A DNA stretch of 64,000 nt, taken from assembly GCA_964510575.1 (NCBI GenBank), contig CAZECN010000012.1:1-64000 (forward strand), read 5' to 3'. Below the pieces are notes generated by a model. The model saw only the letters and a program-made list of their open reading frames with translations, was not told the origin of the DNA and searched no databases. Of this stretch, positions 43,058 through 52,668 are shown one piece after another. The translations under genes were made by a program, and so were the position numbers. The first letter of the stretch is position 1; every line of letters starts with the position of its first letter. Source of the DNA: CALKYB01 sp964510575 (GTDB taxonomy: Bacteria > Bdellovibrionota_C > UBA2361 > SZUA-149 > CALKYB01).

Positions 43058-43851
43058 TTATCTTCCTCTTTAATTCTGGGAAACCATGGAAAAAAAGCAT
43101 TAGTCTCATTTTGATAATCTATATAAGCCTGACCCCGGTTCACAACTGAGCGCTCTTCAGTTGCAGGAATACCAGTCATTTTGGTAATAAAAAAGAACAT
43201 TGAAACTGGTCCGATAAGAGTCAGCCACCAATAACTAGTGCCGCAGGCAAGAGGGATATACGCCCACCAGTGAATCCACTCAAAAAAGTAGTTAGGATGT
43301 CTAGAGTATCGCCAAAGGCCTTGCTTACATACTTGCCCTCTATGGGATGGGTCCTTCTTAAAAGCCTTAAGCTGCAAATCTGCTAGTCCTTCCCCAGCCA
43401 CAGATACAATTAGAATTAACGCGCCAAGTAAATCAGAACCTCTAAACAACGGCTCTTCCACAAACATTGGCACTAAAAAACAGACCGAAAGAGCACTGGC
43501 AACGAGTGCTTGAAAAATGAAAAAGTAAAACAACCAGGTTTCGAAATTCTCCCCCCAATCTTCTCTTAATCCCGCATAACGCGTATCCTCATCCTTGCCG
43601 GCCACACGGGAGTATAAGTAAGAACCTAGACGAAACGACCAAATGCAAACTAAGGCTGAAACAAAAAGCTTGCGCTCCCAGAGACCCTCTACCGTTAAGC
43701 AGTAAAAAATAGCAAAAAGTCCGAATGAAAAGGCCCAGGCAACATCAACTACACCAGCATTACCGGTGCGTTTTTGACGAAACCAAAGATAAGTCATAAC
43801 ACCCGACAATATCAGAAATCCAACCAAGACAGATATTTGAGGGCTCAACAT
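43054..43851 (-). CDS. DUF1295-family membrane protein (steroid 5-alpha-reductase-like)
   Basis: 265 residues with six to seven transmembrane helices. The family signature is AFKKDPSHRGQVCKQGLWRYSRHPNYFFEWIHWWAYI, with the R-H-P-N-Y motif typical of the isoprenylcysteine methyltransferase/5-alpha-reductase superfamily. Overlaps the CFA-like gene by 4 bp. In related bacteria DUF1295 genes accompany the same CFA/DUF1365/FAD set. Its reaction (reductase or methyltransferase) is unknown. Confidence 0.87.
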   Translation of the reverse strand: MLSPQISVLVGFLILSGVMTYLWFRQKRTGNAGVVDVAWAFSFGLFAIFYCLTVEGLWERKLFVSALVCIWSFRLGSYLYSRVAGKDEDTRYAGLREDWGENFETWLFYFFIFQALVASALSVCFLVPMFVEEPLFRGSDLLGALILIVSVAGEGLADLQLKAFKKDPSHRGQVCKQGLWRYSRHPNYFFEWIHWWAYIPLACGTSYWWLTLIGPVSMFFFITKMTGIPATEERSVVNRGQAYIDYQNETNAFFPWFPRIKEEDK

Positions 43852-44444
43852 TATTCCAATCCTCGCTCTAACTGCCCGACTAAGCTCTTTCTAAAACTCT
43901 TGGCCTGGGTATTATTCGAAAGCCAGATTCCCAGATACTCTCGTGCGAAGTCATCCCCTGGAATAGTAACCTTTGCCTCACCGTTGAAACTTAAAGTTGT
44001 TCCCTTCCCTGGTACAAACTCCAACGAGTAGCGGTCCCCTTCCTTAACAGACTGGTAGTGGGTATTAAGCAAATCAAGCCTTTCCTTCAAACCTTCATAA
44101 CTAGAGCTCGAATGTTTCTGAAAGTAATCAATCGAAGGCTGAACTAGATCATCTCGCTCAATATTCCTGAGATAAACTAGCTCCAACTTTAAAGGATCAA
44201 CCCCCAGCTGTAATCTATTTTTATCTTGTGGGTAGTACAAAGCCCCATCATAAACTTTAAAGAAATAATACCGAAAGCGTGAGACGGCTCGAATCGGCAG
44301 ATCATAACTCCCAATACTCACTCTACTGGAAAAACAAGACGTGTTTATACACTTAGACTTTAACTTCGGCTGAGACTCAGCCTGTGCATTCACAGAAATC
44401 AAAAATATAATCGCTAGGGCTGTTCTTAGAAAATTACTAGTCAT
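43851..44444 (-). CDS. Exported chalcone-isomerase-fold protein
   Basis: 197 residues from the ATG at 44444, preceded by AGGAAAAG; a GTG at 44483 is possible but would add 13 residues before the signal peptide. Signal peptide ending around VNAQA. The fold resembles the bacterial chalcone isomerase-like family: FFKVYDGALYYP, LELVYLRNIERDDLVQPS and VKEGDRYSLEFVPGKGTTL. These proteins bind fatty-acid-like ligands; enzymatic activity is not assured. It is the first gene of the seven-gene lipid operon and overlaps the DUF1295 start by one base (TAATG). Confidence 0.8.
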   Translation of the reverse strand: MTSNFLRTALAIIFLISVNAQAESQPKLKSKCINTSCFSSRVSIGSYDLPIRAVSRFRYYFFKVYDGALYYPQDKNRLQLGVDPLKLELVYLRNIERDDLVQPSIDYFQKHSSSSYEGLKERLDLLNTHYQSVKEGDRYSLEFVPGKGTTLSFNGEAKVTIPGDDFAREYLGIWLSNNTQAKSFRKSLVGQLERGLE

Positions 44445-44670
44445 TAAATCATCTTTTCCTGCTCGGATTGAAGGCTCAGACACCTTCTCAATTATAGACC
44501 CTGATTAAAAATAAAAAAACTCTAGCCGAGTTAAAGTTTGCTCTTCGAATAACCCCTTCCTTTCGGGAAGATATCAATAATTGTTCTTTAATTTACTAAT
44601 AGGCAAAACTAGTTTTCGACATTATAGTCTTAAACCATCTGCTAAAACGTTCGATAATAGGGAAATCTAT

Positions 44671-46062
44671 ATGGCCAAGTCAGTAAGGGTATCATTCTAC
44701 GGCGCAGCTGGATGCGTCACTGGCTCTAAATTTTTGATTGAATGGGGTGACAATAAACTCCTGGTTGACTGCGGTTTATTTCAGGGGAAAAAAGAGCTTC
44801 GTGCTCGGAATTGGGACAAACCAGAGTTCGAACCCCACAAGCTTTCAGCAATTGTATTAACTCACGCCCATATTGACCATACGGGATACCTACCGCTTGT
44901 CGTAAAGCACGGCTTTAAGGGTCCAATCTACTGCACCGAAGCTACCAAAGAACTCCTTGGATTACTGTTACCCGACAGCGCCCATCTCCAAAAAGAGCAA
45001 GCTCGTTACATGAACAAGCATAAACTCTCAAAACACAAACCTGCCAAGCCCTTGTATGAGCTTAAGCACGCCAAAGAGACTTTGGCTCTTCTAAAGACAA
45101 TCCCTCGAGATCAAGAAACCAGGATACTACCAAAGTGTGTTGTAACCCCAAGATGCGCCGGACACATCCTAGGCTCAACTAATATGTTTTTTGAAATAGA
45201 AGGTAAGGGAATTACCTTTAGCGGTGATATTGGGCGCTACGAATCACCTATTCTTCCGAACCCTGCCCCAAACATGGTCGGAGACCTACTGATCTGCGAG
45301 TCCACCTATGGAAACCGCGAAAGGGAAGTTAGAAATGGAGAAGTTCCCGCTCATCTAGAGAAGGTGATAAAAGGGGTGGTTGATAAAAAAGGACCGCTAA
45401 TTATTCCAGCTTTCGCTATAGGCCGAACACAAACACTACTTTACGAACTAGCTAAATTGGAACGAGAGGGTAAAATTCCTACCCTCCCGGTGTTTGTTGA
45501 CAGTCCAATGGCAGTAGATGCCACAAGAATTTATCGAAAGTTCAAACACGACTTCGACGACGAATCTCAAGAGATTATGTCCGCTGGTGAGAACCCTCTT
45601 CTCACCGACAACATACGTTTCTGCAGGGATAGAAAAGACTCTAAAAGTATCAACTCTTTAAAAGGGCCGAGGATAATTATTTCTGCCAGTGGAATGATGA
45701 CAGGAGGTCGTATTCTTCACCACATGAAGCAAAACCTTTCGAAAGAGGAGACTACTGCGCTGTTTGTGGGTTATCAAGCTGAAGGAACTAGAGGTCGCGA
45801 CCTGATCGAGGGCGAAAAAGAAATAAAAATCTTTGGAGAGAAAGTTCAAGTAAAAGCTGAGATTGAAAAAATAAATGGTCTCTCCGCTCATGGAGATCGG
45901 CTAGAGATGAAGTCCTGGGTGGAAGGATGTGAGGGCACACCAGCAAAAGCCAAAATCGTCCATGGGGAACCGGAAGCTGCTTCCGCTTTTGCAGACCTAC
46001 TCTATAAAGAACTAAAAATCGATAGCTCCTCAGCCAAAGATGGGGAAACAATCGAAGTCTAA
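44671..46062 (+). CDS. MBL-fold beta-CASP ribonuclease
   Basis: 463 residues from the ATG at 44671, which has AGGGAAA upstream; the longer frame from 44581 lacks a site. Metal-binding signature LTHAHIDHTGYLP (HxHxDH). The beta-CASP part follows with GHILGSTNMFFEI, ESTYGNRERE, IPAFAIGRTQTLLYEL, SASGMMTGGRILHH and LSAHGDR. Such proteins are metallo-beta-lactamase-fold exo/endoribonucleases related to archaeal CPSF and bacterial YhfI/RNase J types. The role here, RNA processing or decay, is inferred. It stands alone and converges on the VWA gene. Confidence 0.9.
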   Translation: MAKSVRVSFYGAAGCVTGSKFLIEWGDNKLLVDCGLFQGKKELRARNWDKPEFEPHKLSAIVLTHAHIDHTGYLPLVVKHGFKGPIYCTEATKELLGLLLPDSAHLQKEQARYMNKHKLSKHKPAKPLYELKHAKETLALLKTIPRDQETRILPKCVVTPRCAGHILGSTNMFFEIEGKGITFSGDIGRYESPILPNPAPNMVGDLLICESTYGNREREVRNGEVPAHLEKVIKGVVDKKGPLIIPAFAIGRTQTLLYELAKLEREGKIPTLPVFVDSPMAVDATRIYRKFKHDFDDESQEIMSAGENPLLTDNIRFCRDRKDSKSINSLKGPRIIISASGMMTGGRILHHMKQNLSKEETTALFVGYQAEGTRGRDLIEGEKEIKIFGEKVQVKAEIEKINGLSAHGDRLEMKSWVEGCEGTPAKAKIVHGEPEAASAFADLLYKELKIDSSSAKDGETIEV

Positions 46063-46080
46063 ATACCTAGAAAAAGAAAA

Positions 46081-46111
46081 AAGCCCCTCTCGATTTCTCG
46101 AGAAGGGCTTT
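46081..46111 (-). terminator. Terminator between the beta-CASP gene and VWA gene
   Basis: AAGCCC-C-TCTCGA pairs with TCGAGA-A-GGGCTT. On the minus strand a T-run (GCTTTTTTCTTTTTC) follows, so it mainly ends the minus-strand VWA gene. On the plus strand only TTT follows. Confidence 0.8.
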
Positions 46112-46153
46112 AAAAAGCGTCATCTAAGATGACAATCTTCTAGCAGGTAGAGG

Positions 46154-48514
46154 CTACTGACCTATAGAAGGAAGAACATATCTACCTTCTTTAATAACAT
46201 AGGCTCTAAACACCACCCCTTCAGGCTCACTGTTAATGATGTAAACACCAAACGTATCTCTAGGCAGGCTTGAGAAATCAAGTCTTTCTGAGGAACGTGG
46301 GTCAAGATTCACATCAACATTCGCTACTTCAGCACCCGATACATCAACAGCTCGGATATTAACCGATACTAGTGTATCTGAAGGGTTAAACACCTCCGCT
46401 TCATTGGTGTGACCAATGAAAGTATTGAAGTCAGCAACCTGTGAAGTTCCAGCTGGCTGAACCAACGGACTAGCGTAGGCATACTGAAGAATCCCCGCAT
46501 CATCTAGCTGATAGAAAACCGAAACCGCACTAATTGCACTGTTTCCAGAAGACTGAACTCTAGCCGCTCCAACACGGTTATTATCCAAGAATCCTAGTGT
46601 TCCGGCTCGGTTCATTATAGTGTGTCTGACACCATTGGCTGGAACATCAAGAGGAACATTACCTAGTCCAGCTCCTTCTTCACTAGAGACAACGATATTA
46701 CCAGTAACTGGGTTAGGTAATACGTTATTAACCTCAACCACACTAAGCTCCCCGTTGATTGTGGAAATATTTCCAGCAGTCTCAACATTAGTAGCCGGTC
46801 TAAACGGAACTACAAAAGCTGTATGGAAGTCAGCACAGGTAGCAGCAAAGCAGTCGTAGAAGTAACGAATCAACACTATATAGTATTCTGAATCATTACT
46901 ATCAGGAATAAACCTCGCCATTCCAACTGTATCGGTATTGTTTGGTCCAGCAACTCCTTCATGAGCAGCATAGTCAAAACGTCCACCATCAAAGATGTTC
47001 ACTGGTGTTTCGTTAATCGCAACACCATTCGCATCAAAGTAAACGATTCTTCCTGTCAAACCTCGACCATCACCTGGGACAGCATCAGTAATACTCAACC
47101 AGTTCGCAACTGTAGAATCTGGTCGCACGCCTAGGTGAAAAGTATTTAGCGATTGAGTCAGAACCCCACGTCTAGGATTAGTAAAAGGGTGGAACAATGC
47201 GAAGTCATCGTCAGTTCCAAATACTGGAATAGAACCACTACGAACGTTTGGCTTGTAAACCGTTACTCCACCAGCCCAAGCTCCATCTTCGGTAGCAGAA
47301 GTCTGGACGCAAACTGTTCCGTAAGTATCAGGCTGCAGACCAAGGTCGTTAATTACGAAGTCCCGTCTGTTATTAGGATCAACCTGGGCAGAAGTGCTGC
47401 CAAGTAGATTCCCCGTCAAGTCACGGTATTCAACATTAACATTCAAAGGAACTGCCTGAAGGTTCAAAACACTCGCGATGTTGGTCTGATTCAAGAATCC
47501 ATTAGCTCCAGCACAAGCAAAAGGAGAAAGTTGCTCAAAGATACACTCTTCTCCATCTGCACAAACATCGTTTGACTCATTACAATCGGCAGTGCCGTTA
47601 TTGTTCAAGTCAACGTCTGGAACGCCACAACCACATTCTCCTGGTAAGTTCTTATCAGGATCAGCTGGACACATGTCCGAACAATCACCGATTCCATCGT
47701 TGTCAGTATCAAACTCATCAAAGATACATGAGTTAGAACCTGAGTCACAGATATCGGCAGTACAGTCCAAACCATCATCACAAGCAACCTCACCTGCGAT
47801 TAGTTCTAGAACTCCGTTTAGGTCGCTGCTACCATCAAAGAAGAAAGAGTTACTAGCAGTGTTTGTAACTAACTCGTCTCTCAAAAATTCAAACCCTGCA
47901 CTGGGTTCGTCTGGACAGAAAACGGCAGTTCCAGTGAAATGAATTCCAAAAACTCTCGTTCCTTTCGACTCCGCAACTGAACCAGCTACGTTTGCAGCCA
48001 CATCAGCAAAAGGACAATCACAAAGGTCGCAACCATCAGAAAAAGGTTGGTTTGGAACACCATCCGACATCAAAACAATGTAACGTTCTGATCCAGGGCG
48101 GCCATTAGCATCAAGCTCAAGCTGAGCAAGGTCAATAGCGCCGGCAAGGTTAGTCAGTCCGTCACCGTCATTATCGATCGAGTTGATAGCAGTTCTTAAC
48201 AAATCATAGTCATTAGTTAGTGAGCCATTTGGAATAATGCCTCCTAACGCAGCTGGTGAAACTGAGCTATCCTGCTCAATCGTAGCAACCCCAACTCTGG
48301 CACTTCCAACCCCACTTTCGAGGGAATCTAACAATGAGACTGCCGCATCTTTTTCTAGCTGAATTTCCTCTGGGGACAATCCACCAGTACGGTCAATTAA
48401 TATTACAATGTCGGCGTCAATTGAGGCTCCGCATTGTTGAGCGTTTACGTCTGAAATTGCTAGGCACAAGACCAAGCAAAGTGCAGCAATGGGACGGGTC
48501 ACTAGGTTGAACAT
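46154..48514 (-). CDS. Secreted VWA-domain protein with C-terminal repeat module
   Basis: The longest frame starts at a TTG at 48523. The ATG at 48514 gives a cleaner signal peptide (LVTRPIAALCLVLCLAISDVNAQ). Residues about 30-235 are a von Willebrand factor A domain (DIVILIDRTGGLSPEEIQLEKD, with the MIDAS DxSxS replaced by DRTGG). A Cys-rich stretch follows (DTDNDGIGDCSDMC, thrombospondin type 3). From about residue 335 come four segments of about 105 residues: FLNQTNIASVLN, LNTFHLGVRPDSTVANW, ELSVVEVNN and FNTFIGHTNEAEVFN. These match the M64 protein and the 1614-residue protein. Likely a cell-surface or extracellular adhesion or matrix protein; inferred. Confidence 0.85.
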   Translation of the reverse strand: MFNLVTRPIAALCLVLCLAISDVNAQQCGASIDADIVILIDRTGGLSPEEIQLEKDAAVSLLDSLESGVGSARVGVATIEQDSSVSPAALGGIIPNGSLTNDYDLLRTAINSIDNDGDGLTNLAGAIDLAQLELDANGRPGSERYIVLMSDGVPNQPFSDGCDLCDCPFADVAANVAGSVAESKGTRVFGIHFTGTAVFCPDEPSAGFEFLRDELVTNTASNSFFFDGSSDLNGVLELIAGEVACDDGLDCTADICDSGSNSCIFDEFDTDNDGIGDCSDMCPADPDKNLPGECGCGVPDVDLNNNGTADCNESNDVCADGEECIFEQLSPFACAGANGFLNQTNIASVLNLQAVPLNVNVEYRDLTGNLLGSTSAQVDPNNRRDFVINDLGLQPDTYGTVCVQTSATEDGAWAGGVTVYKPNVRSGSIPVFGTDDDFALFHPFTNPRRGVLTQSLNTFHLGVRPDSTVANWLSITDAVPGDGRGLTGRIVYFDANGVAINETPVNIFDGGRFDYAAHEGVAGPNNTDTVGMARFIPDSNDSEYYIVLIRYFYDCFAATCADFHTAFVVPFRPATNVETAGNISTINGELSVVEVNNVLPNPVTGNIVVSSEEGAGLGNVPLDVPANGVRHTIMNRAGTLGFLDNNRVGAARVQSSGNSAISAVSVFYQLDDAGILQYAYASPLVQPAGTSQVADFNTFIGHTNEAEVFNPSDTLVSVNIRAVDVSGAEVANVDVNLDPRSSERLDFSSLPRDTFGVYIINSEPEGVVFRAYVIKEGRYVLPSIGQ

Positions 48515-48647
48515 TTTATACAAACTCCATGAATAAATACTAAAATAGTGTAGGTCTAACTACAGAGTTTTTTCCACAATAGCAAGGGGGCTAGAAATAT
48601 TTTCTGTGATTATTATTATAACTAACCTATTGATTTTACAGTTTTAT

Positions 48648-50240
48648 CTAGATCAACGGCATAATAACCGTTGATTTTGTGCAAGAATTATCAGGGGTTG
48701 GGTAATCTACGGTAAAATGTAACCCCCTACTCTCCTTTCGCTCCAAAGCCGAAATAATTACAAGGTGAGCCACTAAACTTAGATTTCTTAATTCCAATAG
48801 GTCAGGGGTTAGGGTAAAATTCCAATAATAGTCGTTAATCTCGCTACTTATCATCTCTGATCGTCTTAAAGCCCTCTCAAGACGTTTGTTACTCCGAACA
48901 ATACCAACATAATTCCACATGAACCTTCTGATCTCGTCCCAGTTCTGGGTGATAACAACAGCCTCGTTACTATCTGTCGCAGTTCCCTTATCCCATTCTG
49001 GAACTGAAGGTTGCCGATATTCTTCATCAAAATTTTTGAGAGAATCCTCTGCAGCTCTTGATGCAAAGACCAATCCTTCAAGTAAGGAATTCGAGGCCAA
49101 ACGATTAGCGCCATGCAAACCAGTTGAAGCACATTCCCCCGCCACATAAAGATTCTTCATTGTGGTCTCGCCATACTCTCCTGAGCGAACTCCTCCACAA
49201 CAATAGTGAGCAGCCGGCACAACCGGAATAGGTTCAGTGCTAATATCAATCCCAAACTCAAGACAGGTTTCATAAATTGTAGGGAAATGTTCTTTAACAA
49301 ACTCAGGGCCCTTATGAGTGATGTCTAAAAGAACATGCTCATCACCATGCTCCTTCATTTCACTATCGATAGCCCGAGCAACTATGTCCCGTGGAGCAAG
49401 CTCAGCCAACTCATGATAATGGGGCATAAATCTTTCCCCACTAATTCTTTTAAGAATGGCGCCTTCACCTCTCATAGCTTCGGTAATCAAAAAAGACTTC
49501 GCCTTGGGGTGAAAAAGGCAGGTTGGATGAAACTGAAAGAACTCCATGTTCTCAACTGCAGCACCTGCACGATAGCACATTGCTATACCATCACCGCTCG
49601 CAACATCAGGGTTTGAGGTATAAAGGTAAACTTTTCCAGCCCCACCAGTTGCGACTAAAATCTTTTGAGCCAAAAGAACTTCGACCTCTTCTTCTGGATT
49701 GAGTGCGTAAACTCCTAGAGCTCGGTTCGGAGCATCTTTTTCCAAACCTAATTTATGGCTTGAGATAATATCTACAGCACTAGTGTCTACTAAAAATTCT
49801 ATATTAGGATGGGCATTTGCAGCATCAGAAAGAGCTCTTTGAATCTCTCTCCCAGTAGCATCCGCACTATGGAGAATTCGTCGCCGCGAGTGTCCGCCCT
49901 CCTTATGTAAATCGTAGCCCTCGCCTGAACTATCCTTATCAAACTGAGCTCCCCGAGCTATTAATTCGGCAACTCTCTCTGGTCCTTCCTTAACAACGAT
50001 CTCAACGATATCTCTGTCACAAAGTCCGGCCCCAGCGCGAAGAGTGTCCTCTATGTGCAAATCCACAGAATCATTCTCTTCTTGAACTGCTGCAATTCCC
50101 CCTTGAGCATAAGAAGTAGAGGACTCAGAGATAGCCTTTTTGAAAAGCACAGCGACTTTGCCTCGGTCGGCAACCTCAAGGGCGTAGGTCAGGCCGGAAA
50201 TTCCTCCTCCGACTACCAAAAAATCATAGAATCTGGCCAA
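48648..50240 (-). CDS. nadB: L-aspartate oxidase
   Basis: First step of de novo NAD synthesis: oxidises L-aspartate to iminoaspartate. 530 residues, FAD enzyme. GGGISGLTYALEVA is the FAD motif, and YAQGGIAAV, QFHPTCLF, EAMRGEGAIL, the active site region ELAPRDIVARAID and GLHGANRLASNSLLEG match the L-aspartate oxidase/fumarate reductase family. Start TTG with GGAGGA at the right spacing. It is divergent from nadA, with 138 bp between starts; the two products form the quinolinate pathway. Confidence 0.93.
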   Translation of the reverse strand: MARFYDFLVVGGGISGLTYALEVADRGKVAVLFKKAISESSTSYAQGGIAAVQEENDSVDLHIEDTLRAGAGLCDRDIVEIVVKEGPERVAELIARGAQFDKDSSGEGYDLHKEGGHSRRRILHSADATGREIQRALSDAANAHPNIEFLVDTSAVDIISSHKLGLEKDAPNRALGVYALNPEEEVEVLLAQKILVATGGAGKVYLYTSNPDVASGDGIAMCYRAGAAVENMEFFQFHPTCLFHPKAKSFLITEAMRGEGAILKRISGERFMPHYHELAELAPRDIVARAIDSEMKEHGDEHVLLDITHKGPEFVKEHFPTIYETCLEFGIDISTEPIPVVPAAHYCCGGVRSGEYGETTMKNLYVAGECASTGLHGANRLASNSLLEGLVFASRAAEDSLKNFDEEYRQPSVPEWDKGTATDSNEAVVITQNWDEIRRFMWNYVGIVRSNKRLERALRRSEMISSEINDYYWNFTLTPDLLELRNLSLVAHLVIISALERKESRGLHFTVDYPTPDNSCTKSTVIMPLI

Positions 50241-50307
50241 GAGCTTCCTCCAAAACGAAAAGCCGGAAAAAAATACGAAACAATTCAGGGTATGGATCTA
50301 TCCTATT

Positions 50308-50322
50308 AAGTCTGTCAGACTT
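50308..50322. promoter_or_regulatory. 15-bp palindromic operator candidate between nadB and nadA
   Basis: AAGTCTG, a central T, then CAGACTT: a perfect dyad in the 138-bp divergent region. On the minus strand TTGACA (50325-50330) fits a nadB -35 element, placing the dyad where RNA polymerase would bind. A -10 box there is weak. The pattern does not match the NadR or NiaR sites I know, so the regulator is open. Confidence 0.5.
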
Positions 50323-50378
50323 TCTGTCAAAACTTAAAACCCTGCTTTTATACATTACTACAACTCACGGCTGAGACA

Positions 50379-51428
50379 ATGGGATTAGAAACTAAGACAC
50401 TCAAGCAGACAACCGAAAAAATGATTGAGCAACTTGGACATTTGGTGCCCGAGTTTGAACTTAAAAAGAAGGCTGAACTGGTTCACGAGATCAACGAACT
50501 GAAAAAAGAGCGTGGTGCGATAATCCTAGGTCACAACTACATGGAGCCTGCTCTCTATCATACAGTCACTGATGTGGTTGGAGATTCACTACAACTGGCT
50601 CAAGCTGCTGCTGATACAGACTGCGACCCTATAATCTTCTGTGGCGTTAGATTCATGGCAGAAACCGCAAAGATTCTAAATCCAGAGCGAACGGTTTTAC
50701 TTCCAGCTAAAGTTGCAGGTTGTTCTCTTGCCGAGAGCATAACGGCGGAAGATGTTCGCAAGCTCAGGGAAAATTACCCAGGAGTACCTATCGTAGCCTA
50801 TGTAAACACCTACGCGGATGTAAAGGCCGAAGTAGATGTCTGCTGTACATCGAGTAACGCAGCTAAAATCGTTGAAGCTTTAGATAGCGATGTAGTAATT
50901 TTCCTACCTGACGAATATCTAGCCAAAAACGTAGCTGCCGAGACCGGCAAAAAAATCATTGTAGCTAGCCAAAAAGACCATGGCCCTTCCGCTGGTTCAA
51001 ACGACTTTGCTGTAGTTGGCTGGGCTGGAAAATGTGAGGTACATGACCAATTTACAGTAGAAGATGTGGAAGCTGCCAGAAAACAGTTTCCTAACGTTCA
51101 GGTTTTGGCTCACCCAGAATGTCCACCTGAAGTTGTAGAAGTAGCTGACTTTACAGGAAGTACCTCGAAAATGATTGATAAGGTTAAGACGAGCTCAGCT
51201 TCGAAGTTTCTGTTGCTGACGGAATGCGCGATGGGAGACAATATCGTAGCCGAAAACCCCGACAAAGAAATGGTTAGGATGTGTAGTGTGCGCTGCCCTC
51301 ACATGAATGAAATTACCCTCGAGGACACTCTAAACGCCTTAAAAAACAATGAGCGAATCATAGACGTCCCTAAAGACGTTAGAGATAAAGCCAGAAAATC
51401 ACTGGAAAAGATGCTCCAATACGTCTAG
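50379..51428 (+). CDS. nadA: Quinolinate synthase A
   Basis: Condenses iminoaspartate with dihydroxyacetone phosphate to quinolinate using a 4Fe-4S cluster. 349 residues. GAIILGHNYMEPALYHTVTDVVGDSLQLAQ, IFCGVRFMAETAKILNP, the middle Cys segment and the C-terminal MVRMCSVRCPHMNEITL with the cluster Cys residues are visible. It is divergent from nadB and followed by a strong terminator at 51443-51475. The iron-sulfur cluster could be supplied by the suf operon nearby (52225-56761). Confidence 0.95.
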   Translation: MGLETKTLKQTTEKMIEQLGHLVPEFELKKKAELVHEINELKKERGAIILGHNYMEPALYHTVTDVVGDSLQLAQAAADTDCDPIIFCGVRFMAETAKILNPERTVLLPAKVAGCSLAESITAEDVRKLRENYPGVPIVAYVNTYADVKAEVDVCCTSSNAAKIVEALDSDVVIFLPDEYLAKNVAAETGKKIIVASQKDHGPSAGSNDFAVVGWAGKCEVHDQFTVEDVEAARKQFPNVQVLAHPECPPEVVEVADFTGSTSKMIDKVKTSSASKFLLLTECAMGDNIVAENPDKEMVRMCSVRCPHMNEITLEDTLNALKNNERIIDVPKDVRDKARKSLEKMLQYV

Positions 51429-51442
51429 ACCTCTCAATTTCT

Positions 51443-51475
51443 AAAAAAACACCTCTATCTAGAGGTGTTTTTTTT
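51443..51475 (+). terminator. Rho-independent terminator of nadA
   Basis: AACACCTCT, loop ATCT, AGAGGTGTT and eight T residues, 15 bp after the stop of nadA. Confidence 0.92.
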
Positions 51476-51564
51476 GCTCATCTTACTATTTCCTAGCATC
51501 TTAATTACTGAAGTTTAAAAACAATTATAAGCTAATAGTTTTGTTTCCCTAAGGAACTAGGAAG

Positions 51565-52206
51565 ATGATCGACATAAGCGGCGACATTAACGGCATACCC
51601 AAATTATACATTATTGCACTAGTGGCTTGCGTGGTGATTGCCACAATTTGTATGATCAACTTGTATTTTACGCGCTCTGCCCGTGATAAAAAACTTAGAT
51701 CTTACGCGGAGGCTTTTGAAGAAAGCATTGAGGAAAGTAAGCGCCGTCTCGGTTTAATCGACCGACATGCAAAAGATTACCTTGCAGACATCGACCCAAA
51801 AGTCCGAGGAGAACTTCAAATCGCTAAAAGGCTTATTGCAGCAGCCGAACGTTCTAGTGCTGCTGCACAGTCTCATCTGGCAAAGGGCACATACGGCGAA
51901 ATGCTAGAAGCTGAAATAATCTTCGATACTCCACTGAGAGACGACAAAGACGCCATGAACGCTCTAATAACTAGGAACGAAATTCCTGGTGTCTACCCAC
52001 ATCAACTTGATGAAACTGTCGATATTATTTTCCAAAGAGTTGGAGAAGAAGTGGCAAAAGCTTCTTCAAAGGCCAAGCGACTAGGTTTTAAACCTCGCAC
52101 CAGGTCTAAAACAGCCGAAAGTTTGGTAGATGCTGGAGTAAGATACCTAAATAGACAGAGAAGAAGAATTAACTCCAAGTCTCAACAAAGGCCAAAAACA
52201 ACTTAG
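51565..52206 (+). CDS. Hypothetical membrane-anchored protein, 213 residues
   Basis: One N-terminal transmembrane helix at about 15-34 (LYIIALVACVVIATICMINL), then a cytoplasmic part with a long charged helix (residues about 40-110) and a basic C-terminus (RQRRRINSKSQQRPKTT). No family is recognised; the helical region recalls LemA-like proteins superficially. The gene is alone between nadA and the minus-strand suf operon, with a start that has AGGAAG upstream. The basic tail could bind nucleic acid or acidic membranes; inferred. Confidence 0.6.
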   Translation: MIDISGDINGIPKLYIIALVACVVIATICMINLYFTRSARDKKLRSYAEAFEESIEESKRRLGLIDRHAKDYLADIDPKVRGELQIAKRLIAAAERSSAAAQSHLAKGTYGEMLEAEIIFDTPLRDDKDAMNALITRNEIPGVYPHQLDETVDIIFQRVGEEVAKASSKAKRLGFKPRTRSKTAESLVDAGVRYLNRQRRRINSKSQQRPKTT

Positions 52207-52224
52207 CCTACGGGAGCTGTTTTC

Positions 52225-52647
52225 TTACTTAAGTTTCTCTAAAATGGAATGCACTAGATCCCAGCTTAAAGTCACACACCTGTGCCTCATAGGAAACCTT
52301 TTCAGACTGGCAAAAGCCAATAGATCTCCATTCAAAATTTGTTCTTTCTGACTTCCGGAAAGCACTGCCTCAATTTGTTTAAGACGTTCAGCAACCTGAT
52401 CCAAGCTAAGTCCCTTTACCGCTTCACTCATAATTGAAGCAGAAGCTTTGGAAACTGCACAACCTTGAGGATCGATTTGAATAGCTTTAACCTTTCCATC
52501 AACAAGCTCTAGGCGACATTTGAGGCTATCGCCACATTTACGATTTTCAATAAAGGAGAAAGGCTCAATTGAGCCTTCTAGTTCACCGGTGTTACGAGGG
52601 TATTCGCTATGGTCAAGTAGCGTTTGGCTATGATCCTGAGAGCACAT
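52225..52647 (-). CDS. sufU: SUF-type iron-sulfur scaffold, SufU
   Basis: 140 residues. The three conserved Cys are visible: KCGDS (Cys38), GCAVSKASASIM (Cys65) and RHRCVTLSW (Cys126). The 61-residue spacing between the second and third Cys is the SufU type rather than the shorter IscU spacing. SufU accepts sulfur from SufS, but no sufS gene is present in the operon here. Last gene of the operon, 22 bp after sufD. Confidence 0.9.
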   Translation of the reverse strand: MCSQDHSQTLLDHSEYPRNTGELEGSIEPFSFIENRKCGDSLKCRLELVDGKVKAIQIDPQGCAVSKASASIMSEAVKGLSLDQVAERLKQIEAVLSGSQKEQILNGDLLAFASLKRFPMRHRCVTLSWDLVHSILEKLK

Positions 52648-52668
52648 TTCTAAAAAGTGCCCTGCGAT

